Shown piece by piece: positions 9,270-22,539 of a DNA stretch of 64,000 bases (position 1 is the first letter of the stretch; every line of letters begins with the position of its first letter). A program made the translations under genes and the position numbers. The notes under the pieces are model-generated. The model saw only the letters and a list, made by a program, of their open reading frames with translations. It did no database searches and was not told the DNA's origin. This DNA is from Siphonodentalium dalli (Eukaryota; Mollusca; Scaphopoda; Gadilida; Siphonodentaliidae), in assembly GCA_032622095.1 (NCBI GenBank), contig CP136062.1:57056420-57120419 (forward strand), read 5' to 3'.

Positions 9270-9770
9270 ATTGAAATTGATGTCACGGTTGCGCCGATTT
9301 GCACCAAATTGTTACACATTCTTCTCCAGGAATATAATCGTGTGATTTAAAGACACAAAATTTGTGCCGTTTGGTGATAAATGGGGGGGGGGGGGCACAA
9401 CATTTTATAAGAAAGTTGACCATTCGAGTCAGGGGTTCAAGGATGGGGAGAATAGCACCACGATAATACGTTTAGCGCCGATTTGCACCAAATTAATATA
9501 CATTCTTCTCCATTATATGGGGAATATAATCGTGTGATTAAAAACGCCAATTTGGTGCCGTTTTTGGTGATTTAGGGGGCACCCAATTTGATAAGAATTT
9601 AATTAGCCGCAGATATCCACCACACTTATACATTATCATCTCCATGATATCAGGAGTCTAATTGTGTGGATTAAAGATGTCACAAGAGGGGCCGTTCGAA
9701 TGAGGGGTGCATGGAGGGGAGAATGACAGCACAATTGATAAAACTATGTTTAAAGTACACACTAAATTCA
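9270..9770 (+). repeat. Family S degenerate tandem repeat
   Basis: Recurring words in fixed order are GATTTGCACCAAATT, a TTCTTCTCCA block, GGAATATAATCGTGTGATT, TTTGGTGCCGTTTGGTGA and a G-run followed by GGGGCACC. Related units fill 31056-31430 and 40950-43060. Unit length varies from roughly 110 to 180 bp. A run of 12 G lies at about 9385. Confidence 0.7.
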
Positions 9771-9774
9771 AAGT

Positions 9775-10150
9775 TGGTAAATTAACCCCAAAAGTAGTTA
9801 AATTTTACTACTTTAGGTAGTTCGTATTCATCCCGCTACCTTGGGTGGTTAATTTTACTACCTGATGGGTAGGTAAAAAATTAAATACCTTTGGTAGTTA
9901 AAATAACTACATTCGGTAGTTGAAATAACTACCCCCGGGGGCTATTTTAACTACCCAACGGGAGGCAAATTTTTAACTACTTTGGGTAGGGGGATGAATA
10001 CGAACTACCCAGTAGTTAATTTTACTACCTGTGGGTGGTTGGAATTTTAACTACCTACGGGTAGTTAATCTGATAACTACTATTGGTGGGAAAGTTTTCT
10101 ACCTAGAATGGTTATTCTAACTATTTTAATTGGTAATTCAAAGGTGTCCC
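9775..10150. repeat. ACTACC/GGTAGT foldback region
   Basis: Dozens of ACTACC or GGTAGT words alternate with short AT tracts. A clear inverted pair is GGTAGTTCGTATTCATCCCG near 9821 and GGATGAATACGAACTACC near 9992, and the surrounding words pair in the same way. The fold centres near 9940 at ACTACCCCCGGGGGC. No coding potential. Confidence 0.75.
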
Positions 10151-10965
10151 ATCTAACCACTCCAAGTAGATATTTTACCTCTAAAGATAGTAATGACATG
10201 TGGACCACAAAATAAGACAATGCAGAAAATAATTTCAATATTTATTAAAAACAAAACAAAACATAAATATTTATATATATAGTTCAGAGCATTTGTGCTT
10301 TTAGCAAATTGCAATACAAGGTTTCTTACCAGGAATAAGTACATTAGCCTGCACAAAACAATGTCAATTTTGTGAAAATCGATGGATTCTAATAGTTGAA
10401 AAATTGACCCAATGCCAGGGAATCTCATCAGACTTCAAATGTCTTAAAAGGACACTAAAACTTATTTCATCCAAATTGATTATATAACCAAAATGGTTGT
10501 TGCAATCTGATTTGTCAATTTTTAAAAACAGCGATAAACTGAAATGGAGTGTCATTTGTCCTCAGACGTCTTTAAAAAGCAAAAATGTGCAATAAAGAGC
10601 GTTCCTTTAAACATATGTAGCAAAATTGGACAAAAGTAAAACTAGTAATGCATGGTTAATATTTTGGATAGGTGCTGTGGGCATCAAATTATTTATAAAT
10701 GGGCTACTAATCAGCAATAAAGAGCTTTATTATATTCTTAAAACATAGATGTAACTTTGTCAGGAGTTATATTTCAGCTGCTGTTTATCCCAGATACTTA
10801 ATTATTTAAATGACTTGAAGGGTCGCAAATAACGCATTCTTAACATGAGCACTGATGCTACCCAGCTAAGGTTGTGCATAAAAAATTGCCCTAGGTCAAG
10901 TTTTTTTTGGTTGCTCATATTAGAGTGAATCTGTTTTACCAACAATCAATAAATTTATGTATATA
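10151..10965. other. Gene-free AT-rich DNA
   Basis: No supported gene or clear repeat. Short open frames here lack any recognisable domain and are AT-rich by composition. Confidence 0.5.
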
Positions 10966-11235
10966 TAAAAAAAATGGAAGAACTAAGTGCCATAACTCTG
11001 GTAGAAAAGATATCTGACAATCCCTACTTTTGAACTCAAATGAGATATTGTTGTGAAAGATCCATATAACCAATATGAATGGAATTTGTTGAAGTTTGTT
11101 CATGTTATCATGCCAAAGGTCATATATAACATTACAAAACTGACATACTAAGGGCTATAATTCAGGTAAAATAAATCTTCAAACTCAATTGATATTTTCA
11201 TGTGAAAGGTCCGCATAAAAAATTCCTGGTCTTTC
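10966..11235 (+). repeat. Dispersed repeat of mollusc style
   Basis: Two related sub-units contain GTGCCATAACTCTGG and GGGCTATAATTCAGG, each followed by lines of the type CTTTTGAACTCAAATGAGAT and then GTGAAAGATCCATATAA. From general experience this style is frequent in bivalve genomes; I cannot confirm it here. Confidence 0.45.
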
Positions 11236-11920
11236 ACTGGGTCTCTACTTTATTCCAAAAAAATCACGTATTGGGACGTTTTTATCTATTTTAGAGATTT
11301 TTATTTGTTCAAACATATTTATATATATTAAAAATATTCACTTTGTGGGCTTTGCAATACTAATGGGAGTGCATGAACTAATGGTTGTGTTGTTTATATG
11401 CAGTTGTGGACTACACAAGAGTCGATAAATAATTCCAAAGAACATAACATGTTCATGTTCAAAATATTGTTTTATAGCTTTAACCAATAATAAAAAAGAC
11501 GGAAGCACCCTTCAGACATGATATCAGTCTTCAACCCAGAAAACATTACGGGCATGGATTAGTATCCCTCGTCACAACTGGGCGGAGCCACTCTCCCGTA
11601 TCATTCATTACGAGCATCGAGACACCAGGTGCGTGGCATCCGAAATAGTATTGTAGCCTCTTTCATACCATTTCAGTCGAGTAGAGTCATAACAGGCCTC
11701 GCACCTCGCATAGCCATTAGCCAAAAGATAATTTTATAATTTTGTGTAGTCCACTTGAGGTAAAACACACCACTCTAGTTGTTATATGCAATGAAAAAAA
11801 TATTATTTACCAAATTGCCTTAATGTTTACAAGGAAAACATACTTTTTTGCCAACAATTGCACAGAGGCTGACATAATTTCATTATGATATTTAAAATTT
11901 GGCAATGGATAAAAATAATA
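11236..11920. other. Gene-free AT-rich DNA
   Basis: Nothing supported. AT-rich with short T and A runs. Confidence 0.5.
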
Positions 11921-12068
11921 CCCATATAGTTTAACGAGATACAAGGCTTATTTTCACTCGTATATATAATTCACCAAATGGGGACCTTGCTAAAGCTTGG
12001 TTCCCCATTTGGCATTTGCTTAATCATACTCGCGAAACAAACCTTGTATCTCATAAAACTGTATGGAT
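11921..12068. repeat. Imperfect hairpin, ~65-bp arms
   Basis: The left arm includes GAGATACAAGGCTTATTTTC and CACCAAATGGGGACC. The right arm is TTCCCCATTTGGC through CGCGAAACAAACCTTGTATCTC. A loop TTGCTAAAGCTTGG separates them. It is probably a small foldback element; no target duplication is certain. Confidence 0.7.
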
Positions 12069-14570
12069 ATTCTATATTTAACCATTCAACCAACTCACCG
12101 ATGCGCTGCCCGGGAGTGACAACAGTCGTACCTCTCTTCCCTTGTGTCGCTATTCTCTGGGGATGAATTACGCAGGGTAAAGATTCGCCAACAAGTAAAT
12201 GTATAAGGGCAATTGAACATCATCATCAATCACCATTATCAAAAGAAAACTGTTTCCACATAAATGGGGCCGACCTAACCAGCAAGCGACTCAATTGTTG
12301 TCAGTGATCTGACATCTGATAGTAGAGCGAGATCTCTTGGAGATCCCATTATTGTGGACAACAGCTGCAAACGAGGTAATTGGTCCAGGTAGAGGACACC
12401 TTTAGTACCATATTGGTCAATGACATGGTACCACACGTCATTCCGAAAATTTAACAATGACTGGCAGTCTAAATATATGATTAGATGTGTTTTAATTCAT
12501 GCTAGGGACAATGATGACATAGCCATGTCGTTTTCACTAGCCATGTATATTTCACTCTAACCAATTAACCAAGCTTGTGTGGGTATCGTGCTTTGCTTTT
12601 CCAGTATATACCAAAATCATCAAATAAAATCATAAATGTGACATCAGATTTCTCCCCTGATGTACCGTTATGAAACTACTGAAATGTGCCAAAATTGGGT
12701 ATAAGACAAAACATTGAGTATGTGGCTCTTGGGTTTGGGAGAAAAATAATCCATGACCTGGGATGTGGGCATAGAAAAATCTCATCTTCCGGACCAGCTA
12801 TTGGGTCCGGACAATCGGCCGAAATATCTTGCCTCTCGGGGTGAGATCTTTCCATCCCCACACCTCAGGTCAGGATGAATAATATTATTTTTATCTCAAT
12901 CTAACTTCAGCTGAACATGCACTGCGCCCATAATGTTTTGCATTCAGAATTTTTTATTTCTGGTATAGTTACAAAGAGCTTATAAAGTCAATGAAAATGT
13001 CCCTGATTCTAATCAGATGTTCATGACATGCATGTGCTATCAACTGATACAGATGACAATCAGCCATGACATGAGGATACACCTGTTGCGTTTTGTCAAT
13101 ACAAAAGAACGATCAAGTTTTACATGTGTATATCACCTGGATACACATGTGTATAATCAGTTCTCATTAAAATTAGGCTCTCAGGCTGGAATAAGCTACA
13201 CATAACAGTCCTAATGAATATACACATGTAACTATAAGTCACATAACCGCCACTATAAATAGTTTATGCATGCAATTCCTGTTGTATAACATCAAAGCGC
13301 AGTTTTACGATTGACAGAATGTTATCTCCTGTTACTTGAATTTTGGCGAATAAGAAAAACGGGTGCTAACTGTTGAAATTCTTGGAAATACTTAATTCTA
13401 TTCTCCTTGATGGCTATTATTAATAATTTCTGGACTCTTCAAATGGACACACATTAGTGTTAAATTAGTTGTAATCACAAATTTGTGAACACTGAAATAA
13501 GCATTGTGACCAGATATGACAGGAAACTTATTATGCTATTTTAGCTATGTGTCGAGAAACTCTGGAGCCGATGAAAATCGTCAATATACTGATTGGATTC
13601 ATCACTTTACTGTTAAATGTTGTGATTGACTGACATTGATGTAAAGATTCTTGGGGATAATGGAAATACCAGATATTTTCTTCATGAATCTTTAATGCAT
13701 ATATAGCTTGTTCAAGAGTGTAATTTAGTTAGAACTGTTGTATTTATGTAATACACACGCTTCACACATCTCGATGATACTGAAATTAATATATGAAATA
13801 ATAGAAAAAAACTCTTCAAGGTGACATGCAACAGTTTTAGAGTGATCTGGGCCCCCACATCTGATCCCAAAAAGTGGAAAAGTGTAGGTTGTGTTTGTGT
13901 AACTACCACACTTTTCAGTTAGATGAGAATCCATCCCATATTTTATGAGTTCAAGGAATACTATTTCACATGCGGAATATCCGTGTCGCACAATAGGCCC
14001 ATAGCCCCATAGGGGATAGCCCCAAAATTGTCTATTTGATCATATCAGATTTTGAAAACAATTTTGAGACAGCCCGTAAACTCTTCCTTTTCTGGTCAAA
14101 TCGTATCATTGGCTCTGTATTCAATTAGAATTATAAGATATACTTTGTAAAAGAATGAATACATGTATCACTTGACTTTTCATGTTGCAGAAATATGCTA
14201 TGTGTTGGTAGAAATCAACAGCGAAGGCTTTATCCTCAATCGGTGATGTGATAAAATATGGGGAGATAGCTAGGTCATGAATTTTTCGCTCAAAATGCGA
14301 AACATATCTCAAAACATTGAAATGTTACACCAAACATCACTAGATAGGAGCATTTCTAAAATATCGCATCTGACCGAAGTGGCAACAAATTAAATTCATT
14401 ATTTAGCCAAACCGGTTGCATATGTCACCTTTAACTGTAGATTAAAGATCCAAACATTTTCAACGTATTGTTCAGGTTTCTAAATCTGAGATAAATTGAA
14501 CACATTGTATGCATTCAATATGTGATTACATGTTATTTTGAAAACTTTCCTGTATTAATATAAGTTTAGT
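12069..14570. other. Gene-free intergenic DNA
   Basis: No gene is supported. Open frames at 12275-12457, 12676-12861 and 13725-13991 (all minus) have no recognisable domain, signal or splice structure. Confidence 0.5.
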
Positions 14571-14706
14571 TGTGGTGTATTGATGGTAACATGGCGTGAC
14601 ATTGACAACTTCGGGTTTATGTTCAACCGATTCACAAAGCGACAAGGTTGAACACAGGCTAAAAGTGGTCAATGTCATGACATGTTACCATCAATCCACC
14701 ACAATG
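14571..14706. repeat. Small hairpin element, ~55-bp arms
   Basis: The left arm is TGTGGTGTATTGATGGTAAC, then GGCGTGACATTGACAACTT and TGTTCAACC. The right arm inverts these as GGTTGAACACAGG, AGTGGTCAATGTCATGACAT and GTTACCATCAATCCACCACA. Nearly all of the element folds on itself. Confidence 0.8.
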
Positions 14707-14861
14707 GCGTACATGTATTTGTTCTGCCAACAGTCCTGGTCATTCACATTAATTTGGCACTTATTCCGCATAATGATCAGCAGAAAATGTCAAAATCTCC
14801 TAAACCTCTCTCCAACATATGACATGAAACGGCCATCGAGAGACGATGAAGCGGTCTTGGT

Positions 14862-15390
14862 TTCCGTTATGCTAATGGCTCCAGACGTAAACATGGGATA
14901 TGTTGCACGACTGTCTGACCAATCAAAGATGCAGTTTCTTACTGGAAGCAGAACATTGTATGATTTTCATCCTGGTCAGCACATAAGAAAATTTCCTTCA
15001 GTATATACACATGTACATACTCGTAGATGCAACCTGTGGGTACGATGCTGAACATTTTATTCTTAGTACGAACATCAAACTCAAGCTCAGGATCACATTA
15101 GGCGTTTGCGCTGAATTTCTTCTCTGTAGTTCCAAACATGTTTCCGTTATTTTGATGGCTCCAGGCGTAAACATGGGATATGCTGCGCGACTCTCCGATC
15201 AATAAAAGATGCGGTTTCTTACTGGAAGCGGAACATTGTATGAATTTCATCCTGGTCACCACGTTAGAGAATTTCCTGCTGTACATACACAGGTACATGT
15301 ACATAGATGCAACCTGTGGGTATGATTCTTAGTACGAACATCGAACTACACTACCTGAAGCTCAGATCGGGATCATATTATGAATTATTC
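14862..15390 (+). repeat. Tandem duplication, ~280-bp unit
   Basis: Copy 1 begins TTTCCGTTATGCTAATGGCT at about 14860 and copy 2 begins TTTCCGTTATTTTGATGGCT at about 15140. Both continue with CGTAAACATGGGATATG, GCAGTTTCTTACTGGAAGC, AACATTGTATGA and GATGCAACCTGTGGGTA. Copy 1 is open in one frame, giving LMAPDVNMGYVARLSDQ. Copy 2 matches it (LMAPGVNMGYAARLSDQ) and then hits a stop. Length differs because of a deletion near the end of copy 2. Confidence 0.75.
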
Positions 15391-16737
15391 TCTGTAGTTC
15401 CAATGTAGTTCCAAACATGTTCCTGCACTGTACCTGCAAATAACGGGCCAAAAGAGATGATATAGATTAATAAAAGTGTTAAGGCCAGCGAAAAAATTAG
15501 GGTAGGTAAGGAATTTTTATTTTTATTTTATTTCGATATTTTTTAGCCAACTGCAGAAATACCTCGACTGATGTTGCCCAGTTGAGGGTCAGCAAGATAT
15601 GGATATATGACGATCCACATCATGCTGACTCCCAAATGGGGTGCACTCAGCCTGGTGTAGGCATAACCTCGTACGTGGCTGTCTTCCTGCTGACCCCATC
15701 ATAATATGTATTTTGTCAACTCCGGTTACATAAAATGCTAACCCATGCTGTGGGGAAAGTATTACTTGATTAACAGTGGAAATATACATTATAAGATTAA
15801 ACTTACTTCATGCTTAAGTAAGTTTTTTATCATTCACATACCACATTTTTTTTATAAATTTTGCTATAAACTTGGTACAAAATTCATGTCACTAACTTTT
15901 TATAAGAATTTTACCAATAATACTGCCATTATACCGTACTTGTATTGTGACAACTACATCCCTTTTTCTGGGGGTAGCCAGTATGCCCACCGAGCATGCC
16001 TGGTTTGTTAAAACAGTAGCTATACCCCTAACATATGTGGTGATAACCTATATACATGTATATATACAGATACACACCCACCATGTCTGTTGATAGTGTT
16101 CCAGAAGTCCCAAAACAAGACATAAAGCAGGCAGGAGATCAACTCTCAGGAAATTAAAATTGCAAAATGTATGCCCATTAATCCACAACCCAACACACAC
16201 CTGGGGCTTTTGAGACAGTTGTCACTTCGTGGTCACTTTTCACAGGGATATGTTAGAAAACATGTGTTTTGCACACTAAAGATCATCAATATTTATGAGC
16301 ATTAAATTTTGACTTTTTCTCAAAATATCAATAAAAAGTTTAGGATCGGCGGGTTATTTTTATGTTCGGTCGATGTATGGAAACATAGTATCTCTTTTTT
16401 GGCCTAATGTAGCTCAGCTTGGACATGAGATATAATTCTCACAGAAGTTCATGGAATGATGGAGGAAAGATGGAAATTTCCAGTGATGGAAGTATACCCT
16501 CTGTTAAGCGGATTCATGATATATCACACACGGTTCTAGGCCTTATGCCGACCCGTTATAATAAGTTTGGGTGCCCGGAGCCTGGGTTCCCAAAATTAAG
16601 TAAACCGAACCGTAATATTCAGAATTTGTCATGCTTTTGTACATTAATTTTATTTGGGAAAACACTGAAAGATCTAATTAAATGCGAAAAAAGCATTGGA
16701 CGTAACAATAAACAGTGCCATTGTAGCTATATATAAC
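15391..16737. other. Gene-free intergenic DNA
   Basis: No gene or clear repeat is supported. The open frame at 16419-16736 has no recognisable features. Confidence 0.5.
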
Positions 16738-17357
16738 ACTAGCAGGTGGACCCGACTTCGTCCGGGCTGTTTCCCCTCTGCTTTTTGGCGAATTGCGCGA
16801 TTTGACCTTGAATTGTCCATTTTGAAGGTCAGGTGGGGTCACGATTTGACCCGTCCAAAACACTGGCCGGACAAAAGTACCCCACAAAAGTACCCGTCGA
16901 AATCCATCCGGTTTTACCCGATTTGACATTGAATTGATCATTTTGAAGGTCAAGGTCAGGGTCACAATTTGACCCGTCCAAAACACAGTGGACAAAAGTA
17001 ACCCTATGTATAAAATTTCGTCGAAATCCCATCAATATTCGCGATTTGACCTTGAATTGACCCGATTTCAAGGTCAAGGTCATGTCGCACGGGCAAACGA
17101 ATAGGCTTACGACACTCCCCATACTAAAGTATCCCCAGACACTAATTTTCATCGAAATCCTGTGATACTCGGGCGATTGACCTTGAAATGACCCAATTTC
17201 AAGGTCAAGGTCATTTCGCACGGGCAAATTAATAGGCCCATGCCACTCCCCGGCTGAAAGTACCCCCACATACCAAGTTTCATCGAAATCGGTTCGGTCG
17301 TTTTCGAGTCCATCGCGAACACACAGACAGACAGATTTCCCAAAATATATAATAGAC
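16738..17357 (+). mobile_element. Interspersed GTCCGGGC...CGAAATC retro-type repeat
   Basis: The repeat begins AGCAGGTGGACCCGACTTCG and runs through four segments containing TTTGACCTTGAATTGA, AAGGTCAAGGTCA and TCGAAATCC. It ends with GTCGTTTTCGAGTCCATC, then ACACACAGACAGACAG and AAAATATATAATAGA. Repeats with this opening and this ending are abundant in invertebrate genomes and are usually non-autonomous retroposons. The mobilising LINE family is not determined here. A second copy is at 45383-45945. Confidence 0.65.
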
Positions 17358-17735
17358 TAGCCGATGAGCCCGACGTTGCCCAGGCTATTCAAAAACCAAA
17401 TTTCAAGTCGATAGCTCCACCCGTTTACGAGATCTGGTAACCAAATTTCAAGTCGATAGCTCCACCCGTTTCCGAGATCTGGTCTGCGCATGCGCGAAGC
17501 TGGCGTCGCACGGGCTCGGCGACCCGATAAAATTCGTATCCGGGGCAAGATACATTCACATAGCAAATTTCAAGTCGATAGCTCCACCCGTTTCCGAGAT
17601 CTCGTCTGCGCATGCGCGAAGCGGGCGCCGCACGGGCTCGCCAATACGACAACGACGACCGCCTGGTCAAAATACACACACGTACCAAGTTTCGTCCCGA
17701 TCGGTCGAGCATTGTAGATTTGTATAAATGACATA
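17358..17735 (+). repeat. Diverged retro-type repeat with internal ~120-bp repeats
   Basis: It opens ACTAGCCGATGAGCCCGACG directly after the end of the previous copy. The sentence CAAATTTCAAGTCGATAGCT, CCACCCGTTT and CGAGATCTGG appears three times (near 17396, 17443 and 17564), with the CpG-rich words GCGCATGCGCGAAGC between. It ends CAAGTTTCGTCCCGATCGGT, as such repeats often do. Confidence 0.6.
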
Positions 17736-19148
17736 CATACATATGGGTTATTACAAGTCACTGACGTGGGATATGAATCGATGAATTTACTGATCATTTT
17801 TTTTTTTAAATTGCATCTTGTCGTGTCTTAATCACGAGGAGATATCTCTTAGCCACGAGAAGATATTTGCAAATAGTGGATAAATATGCCCAAAGTCGAG
17901 GTAGAACAAAGGAGCTAGATTTTAACAATTGAATAATTATTAATCAATAATTATATTGATATCTGTTTGGTTTATAAAGCACAATTGTTTGAGCATTCAC
18001 ATACTAATATAATAGAAGTAATGTGCCACACACATATGTGAAATGATCAAGAACTTTTGACATAAAACATAGTAAATAACTCATTAAACATTGCCATTAG
18101 CAATTATTTTATGTTCTGCCCTGCCAGTGTGAACCATTTTACATCAGCGTGAATTAAATTAAATAAATTAATCAAATAAAAATGAAATTTAGAGACATTA
18201 TTTATCGGAAATTTGAGTCTATATATATACTCCTTAATATTACCAACTTAACTGTGAAGTTATTTTTTTTTTTTTTGTAAGTATCATTGTTAATTGATAA
18301 ATTGAAAGCCATTGATAATAAATCAAATTTTGGGAAAATGAACAATTTGATGATACAACTTGAGTATAATATTATGACATACTGAAAAGAATAATAAAAG
18401 ATACTTTAGTAAATATGTGACAGAATTGTTTGGGTCTTGTTAATTGAGAGTACCACTTATCATAATTACGCAATGACTAACAATGCGCATCAATGACATT
18501 GCAAATCAAATGGTGTTATTTCTTTGTGTGTCAAAATGACGCTGCAAGAAATTATGGCTAAATGTTGGCTGGAGGGAATAACTTTGGTCATATGTGCATT
18601 GGGTTTTGGGTTAAGAATTTGCTATCTAAAATATGACAATCTACCAACATAATAGCACAATATACTTTAAGGCTTTTGAACATACACAGATTCACCCCCC
18701 CTCCCCCAACCACAAGCCATCACCATTTCTGGCCATAGGACTGTGGCCATCGGGACAGTACCTAAATGGTGCCCAAACATGAAACCTGGATCATTGCCTA
18801 TATATCCAAAAAATGTTTTTCAATTTTAATGACGATATATTCTTCGAGAATAAGTTGTACATGTATATAGTTTCCAGGGCATAAAATAATAAACATTGAA
18901 TCAAAAACATGACAACATATCCGACCACTAAGCATCTGTAACTTATAATATGGGTAGAATAATACATCAATAATTATGTTTTGTAGTTACTAATTATATT
19001 GTTGAACATCATTATTCGGACAAAGAGATAGCTACACAGATATCTGTTGTCGACATAAATTCAATAGCTATTCTGACAGTACAATGTGACCACACACACT
19101 CTGAATATAAGGGAACTTAACCCTTTCATGACGGGAGCTGCGGTGGTA
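17736..19148. other. Gene-free AT-rich DNA
   Basis: No supported gene. T runs occur at 17799 and 18256. Confidence 0.5.
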
Positions 19149-19258
19149 CAGTAATGCTCTAATTAATCGACTCCTTAAACACAGCAGAATTATGGGTAAC
19201 GTTTCAGGATTTAGTCGGAAATATGGCTTGTTGCCATTCATCGGAAAGCTCTCAGGCA
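19149..19258 (+). mobile_element. Family C MITE, left half only
   Basis: From CAGTAATGCTCTAATTAATC through CACAGCAGAATTATGGG, GGATTTAGTCGGAAATATGG and CATTCATCGGAAAGCTCTC it matches the left arm of the full hairpin at 24727-24943. It stops at the hairpin centre. A TA precedes it. Confidence 0.75.
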
Positions 19259-21950
19259 TATATTTGCTCCATTGCTAGTAGACGAAGAATTTGTTGATGA
19301 TTTTGGGATTTGACATGAAAGTCAGTTGTTAGTTGTTACTCAGTATTATTTGCAGAGCATTAACCCTTTCTATACTAATGTCTTTTCCCTAATCAGTTAT
19401 GAAAGTATACATTGGAATTCCTTGTTATTAATCTGGAGGGGTGTTCATGAATAATCATCACATAATAACAGATAATATCAGTGCCAAAATAGTTATTTAA
19501 TAGAAGGAAATGTTCAGATAATTAGTTCCAACAAACCAGATGTTGTTTATTGACCTTATTATCTGTATATTTTCTAAGGGAACTATTCATCAATGAGTAT
19601 TTAGTATAAAAAGAGGTAAAGCTACCGGTGGTGTGCCTGTCCCAATGGTAAAGTATAAATGTATACTTACTGTATGAAACTCAAAAACAAGTCTACAATC
19701 CTTTGATCACATTCTTTAAAATGCATGCAGCTTCAATTTTGGAACAACTAGGGATATAGCACATGTGTCCTTTCTCCTGGAAATAACAAAGGTCAAACAT
19801 TCAAACATTTCGCACTCTTCAAATTCCCCCTTCAATTCAACACCATAGAAACTACTCTATTTTTTCATTTTCACTTCCTACTATTTCTCACTATAAATTG
19901 AAAATACTCAAACCTGATTGAATGAGGGTATGTGTTTGACATCTTGACACAAATTCATGCCATATAATTTGATTCTTGACTGGGGAGGTAAGCATGTACC
20001 ATTTGGCACCCAACTCATCTACTTCTTTGTAATTTTAAAAACTCCAAATTGTTGATTTTTTTTTTTAAACATAATATGAGGAAACTACTACTAGTAGCTA
20101 GTGAATATTTAGTATAGAAAGAGCTGAATTAAAATGGTTTCAAGTATGACTATGAGGAGAATAATTATGTGTGTTGTAGTTAATGAGTGATGAGGGATGT
20201 GGCTTGTTGGGTGTGCCAATGAATTTAGTCATGAAAAGAGTAAAATCCAAGATGGCCACTGGCGACCATATTCTTTAACAAATTTCGGAAGCTATCATTC
20301 GCTCCCAACTAGAGATAATGCCCAGGAGATCCTTATGATGTTGGTGCAAAATATCTCAGATCGAAGTACTTAATACATGTGCCGATCAGTCATCATCTAT
20401 ATTATTTACTCTGACAGTCAGTGTTTTAATTACAGTGGTTCCATACTGATAGGCCTGGTTCAATCTGAGGTTGATGTCGCAATCATTTTTGATTAAAAAT
20501 AATAGGTTTCATTTATTCCTCCCAATACATGTGCGATATGCCCATTCAGCCCAATTGTGTCCCGTTATATACTTTGTGCTGCCATGGGCATATTTTTCAG
20601 AATGAATATATTCCACAATCCACATATGATCTTATTGTGGTCGTTTCCAAAAAACAATGAAACAATTGAATTCCACCTGCCCTACTTTTCTACCATATGT
20701 TACCGGAAACAAAATTTTTTTGTTTTAGGCCTATGTTGCTATACTTACACTTCGGCAACTTTTCGCAATTTGGGCTATGATTGTCATTTTCTTGTTATAT
20801 TTTATGCTCTCAAGTCAATATTCCACCTTCTCTCTTAGAATCTTACTCAGCCCCAAAACTTCAACTTAATCCTTTGAAGATACATGTACCTTGATGGAAT
20901 GAAAGAATGAAAGAATTATATAATTTTTTTATGCAAATGACCTGTGGTCAGATGCCCGTAGCCTGTTTATATATAACTATGGGTATATGCCAGATTTTAC
21001 CGTTAAAAAAAATGCTGTGCTTTTGACAGTGTATTTATCCATGGTGTATGTTGCTGTGGTTGGCCGTGTAATCTTATATTTTGAAGGGTTATCTTGTTTG
21101 ACTGGTAATTAGTTTAGCAGTTTCTATGTTTTGTCTGGTCAGATGTTACCGGTATGTTTGAGCTTTGTCTGAAATAGAAAACACTTTTTATATTAGAATT
21201 TACGCAACAGGAGCGCAAGGACATCGCATGTCCAGTGTGTTTAAAGACATATTATGTACTTGTTCGGGTGTGTGAAACTGATAAGTTAGTATGCAGGTGC
21301 TACACCAACTGGAGGAATGTAACATTCTACTAACATCGAAAATCTCAAGCAAATCTACCGTACCACTCCATTGAAAACATCGTCTGAACTGGGCTAAATT
21401 GTAAATATTTACTACTAGAATCGGGACGCATCTATCGGCGGTAAACTAACGAAAATGATTTCGCCATCGGCAGTCACTGCATTGAATTAGTATATAAGAA
21501 TGACAGTGTTTGTTGTCAATTTAGATATAACATTTGTAAAAATAACTACTTTGAACAAGATTATTCTCCACTTCTATTTGACCACCCTACCGGAGTGTTT
21601 CACATCACTTTAAGGGCTTTTAGAGACCGAATATATATTATATAGAGATAATGAAATTATATATGTACCGGTATATAGTATTTGAGTTGATTGTGATGAC
21701 TTTCATGTAGTTTTGTGGTTATGAGAGCACATTCTTATTGTCCCCTTGATTTCTGTATGTTTTCTACTTTTAAAATATATCTTTTCCAATATGGGTGGCA
21801 CCATGATATCTCCCAATTATATCTACCGGGCAGATTACTGCAGATCTCCCCGATGGACAAGCTAGGGGTTGTGGTCCCATCCTGTTTTCCAACAAAATCT
21901 AATATTGATGATTTCTCATCATCAGTGAATGCAAGACCACACCTTTGTTA
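19259..21950. other. Gene-free AT-rich DNA
   Basis: No supported gene. The open frame at 20557-20838 is AT-rich, hydrophobic by composition and has no recognisable domain. Confidence 0.45.
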
Positions 21951-22290
21951 TGGGGTGCCAGACAGGGGCGTGATGACAAGGGCTGGTTATGCAGGGGTCT
22001 TACCGCCCCCCCCTAGCCCCCCCCTATAGCCAAACCTCACACAACATTTAGTTGGAAATTATACCAAAATTAGGTTTGATTTTCCAATGTTCAATTTATT
22101 AGTGACATATTTGTTTATTTTAGAACATTTGCATATATTCCTTTCATTTGCAAAACTTTGGACTCAAATGGCCATTAGTTGGCAATTTTCCAACATTTGG
22201 GTGGGTATCAGGTTGGAAATTTCCCCCAATTTGAACATCTTGAGGCCAGTCTAGATGCTAAGAATGAACAATTTTCATATTCAGAACCAC
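21951..22290 (+). repeat. Dispersed TTGGAAATTTCC repeat
   Basis: It contains a C-rich block at 22003-22025, then TTTAGTTGGAAATTATACC, a TTTGATTTTCCAA block, and GTTGGCAATTTTCCAAC with CAGGTTGGAAATTTCCCCC. The same landmarks, inverted, fill 58430-58710. Confidence 0.6.
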
Positions 22291-22539
22291 CGGGCCGTCC
22301 GACCTATTTGTCTTGTGATGTTCTCAGTGGCCAGTTAAAGCTGTTAATTAATTTTTTAAAACACAATAAATTGGGGTGCGAATTTTCCTGGCATTCATCA
22401 ATATCACAGACAATTAGGTGTTGTAATTTTCAGGTTCAGATCTAAATAAATTCGCATACTGGGCCGAACCATCCTTTTCATCCCCTGCAAGGATAGTGGC
22501 CACAAGACTACTGATCCATTTAGAATATGCTACCATTTA
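22291..22539. other. Gene-free DNA
   Basis: Nothing supported between the dispersed repeat and the family C MITE. Confidence 0.4.

Noticed and set aside
14596-15051. 151-residue plus-strand frame as a gene
   Set aside because: It starts inside a hairpin element and runs through a tandem duplication; no domain or splice signals are seen.
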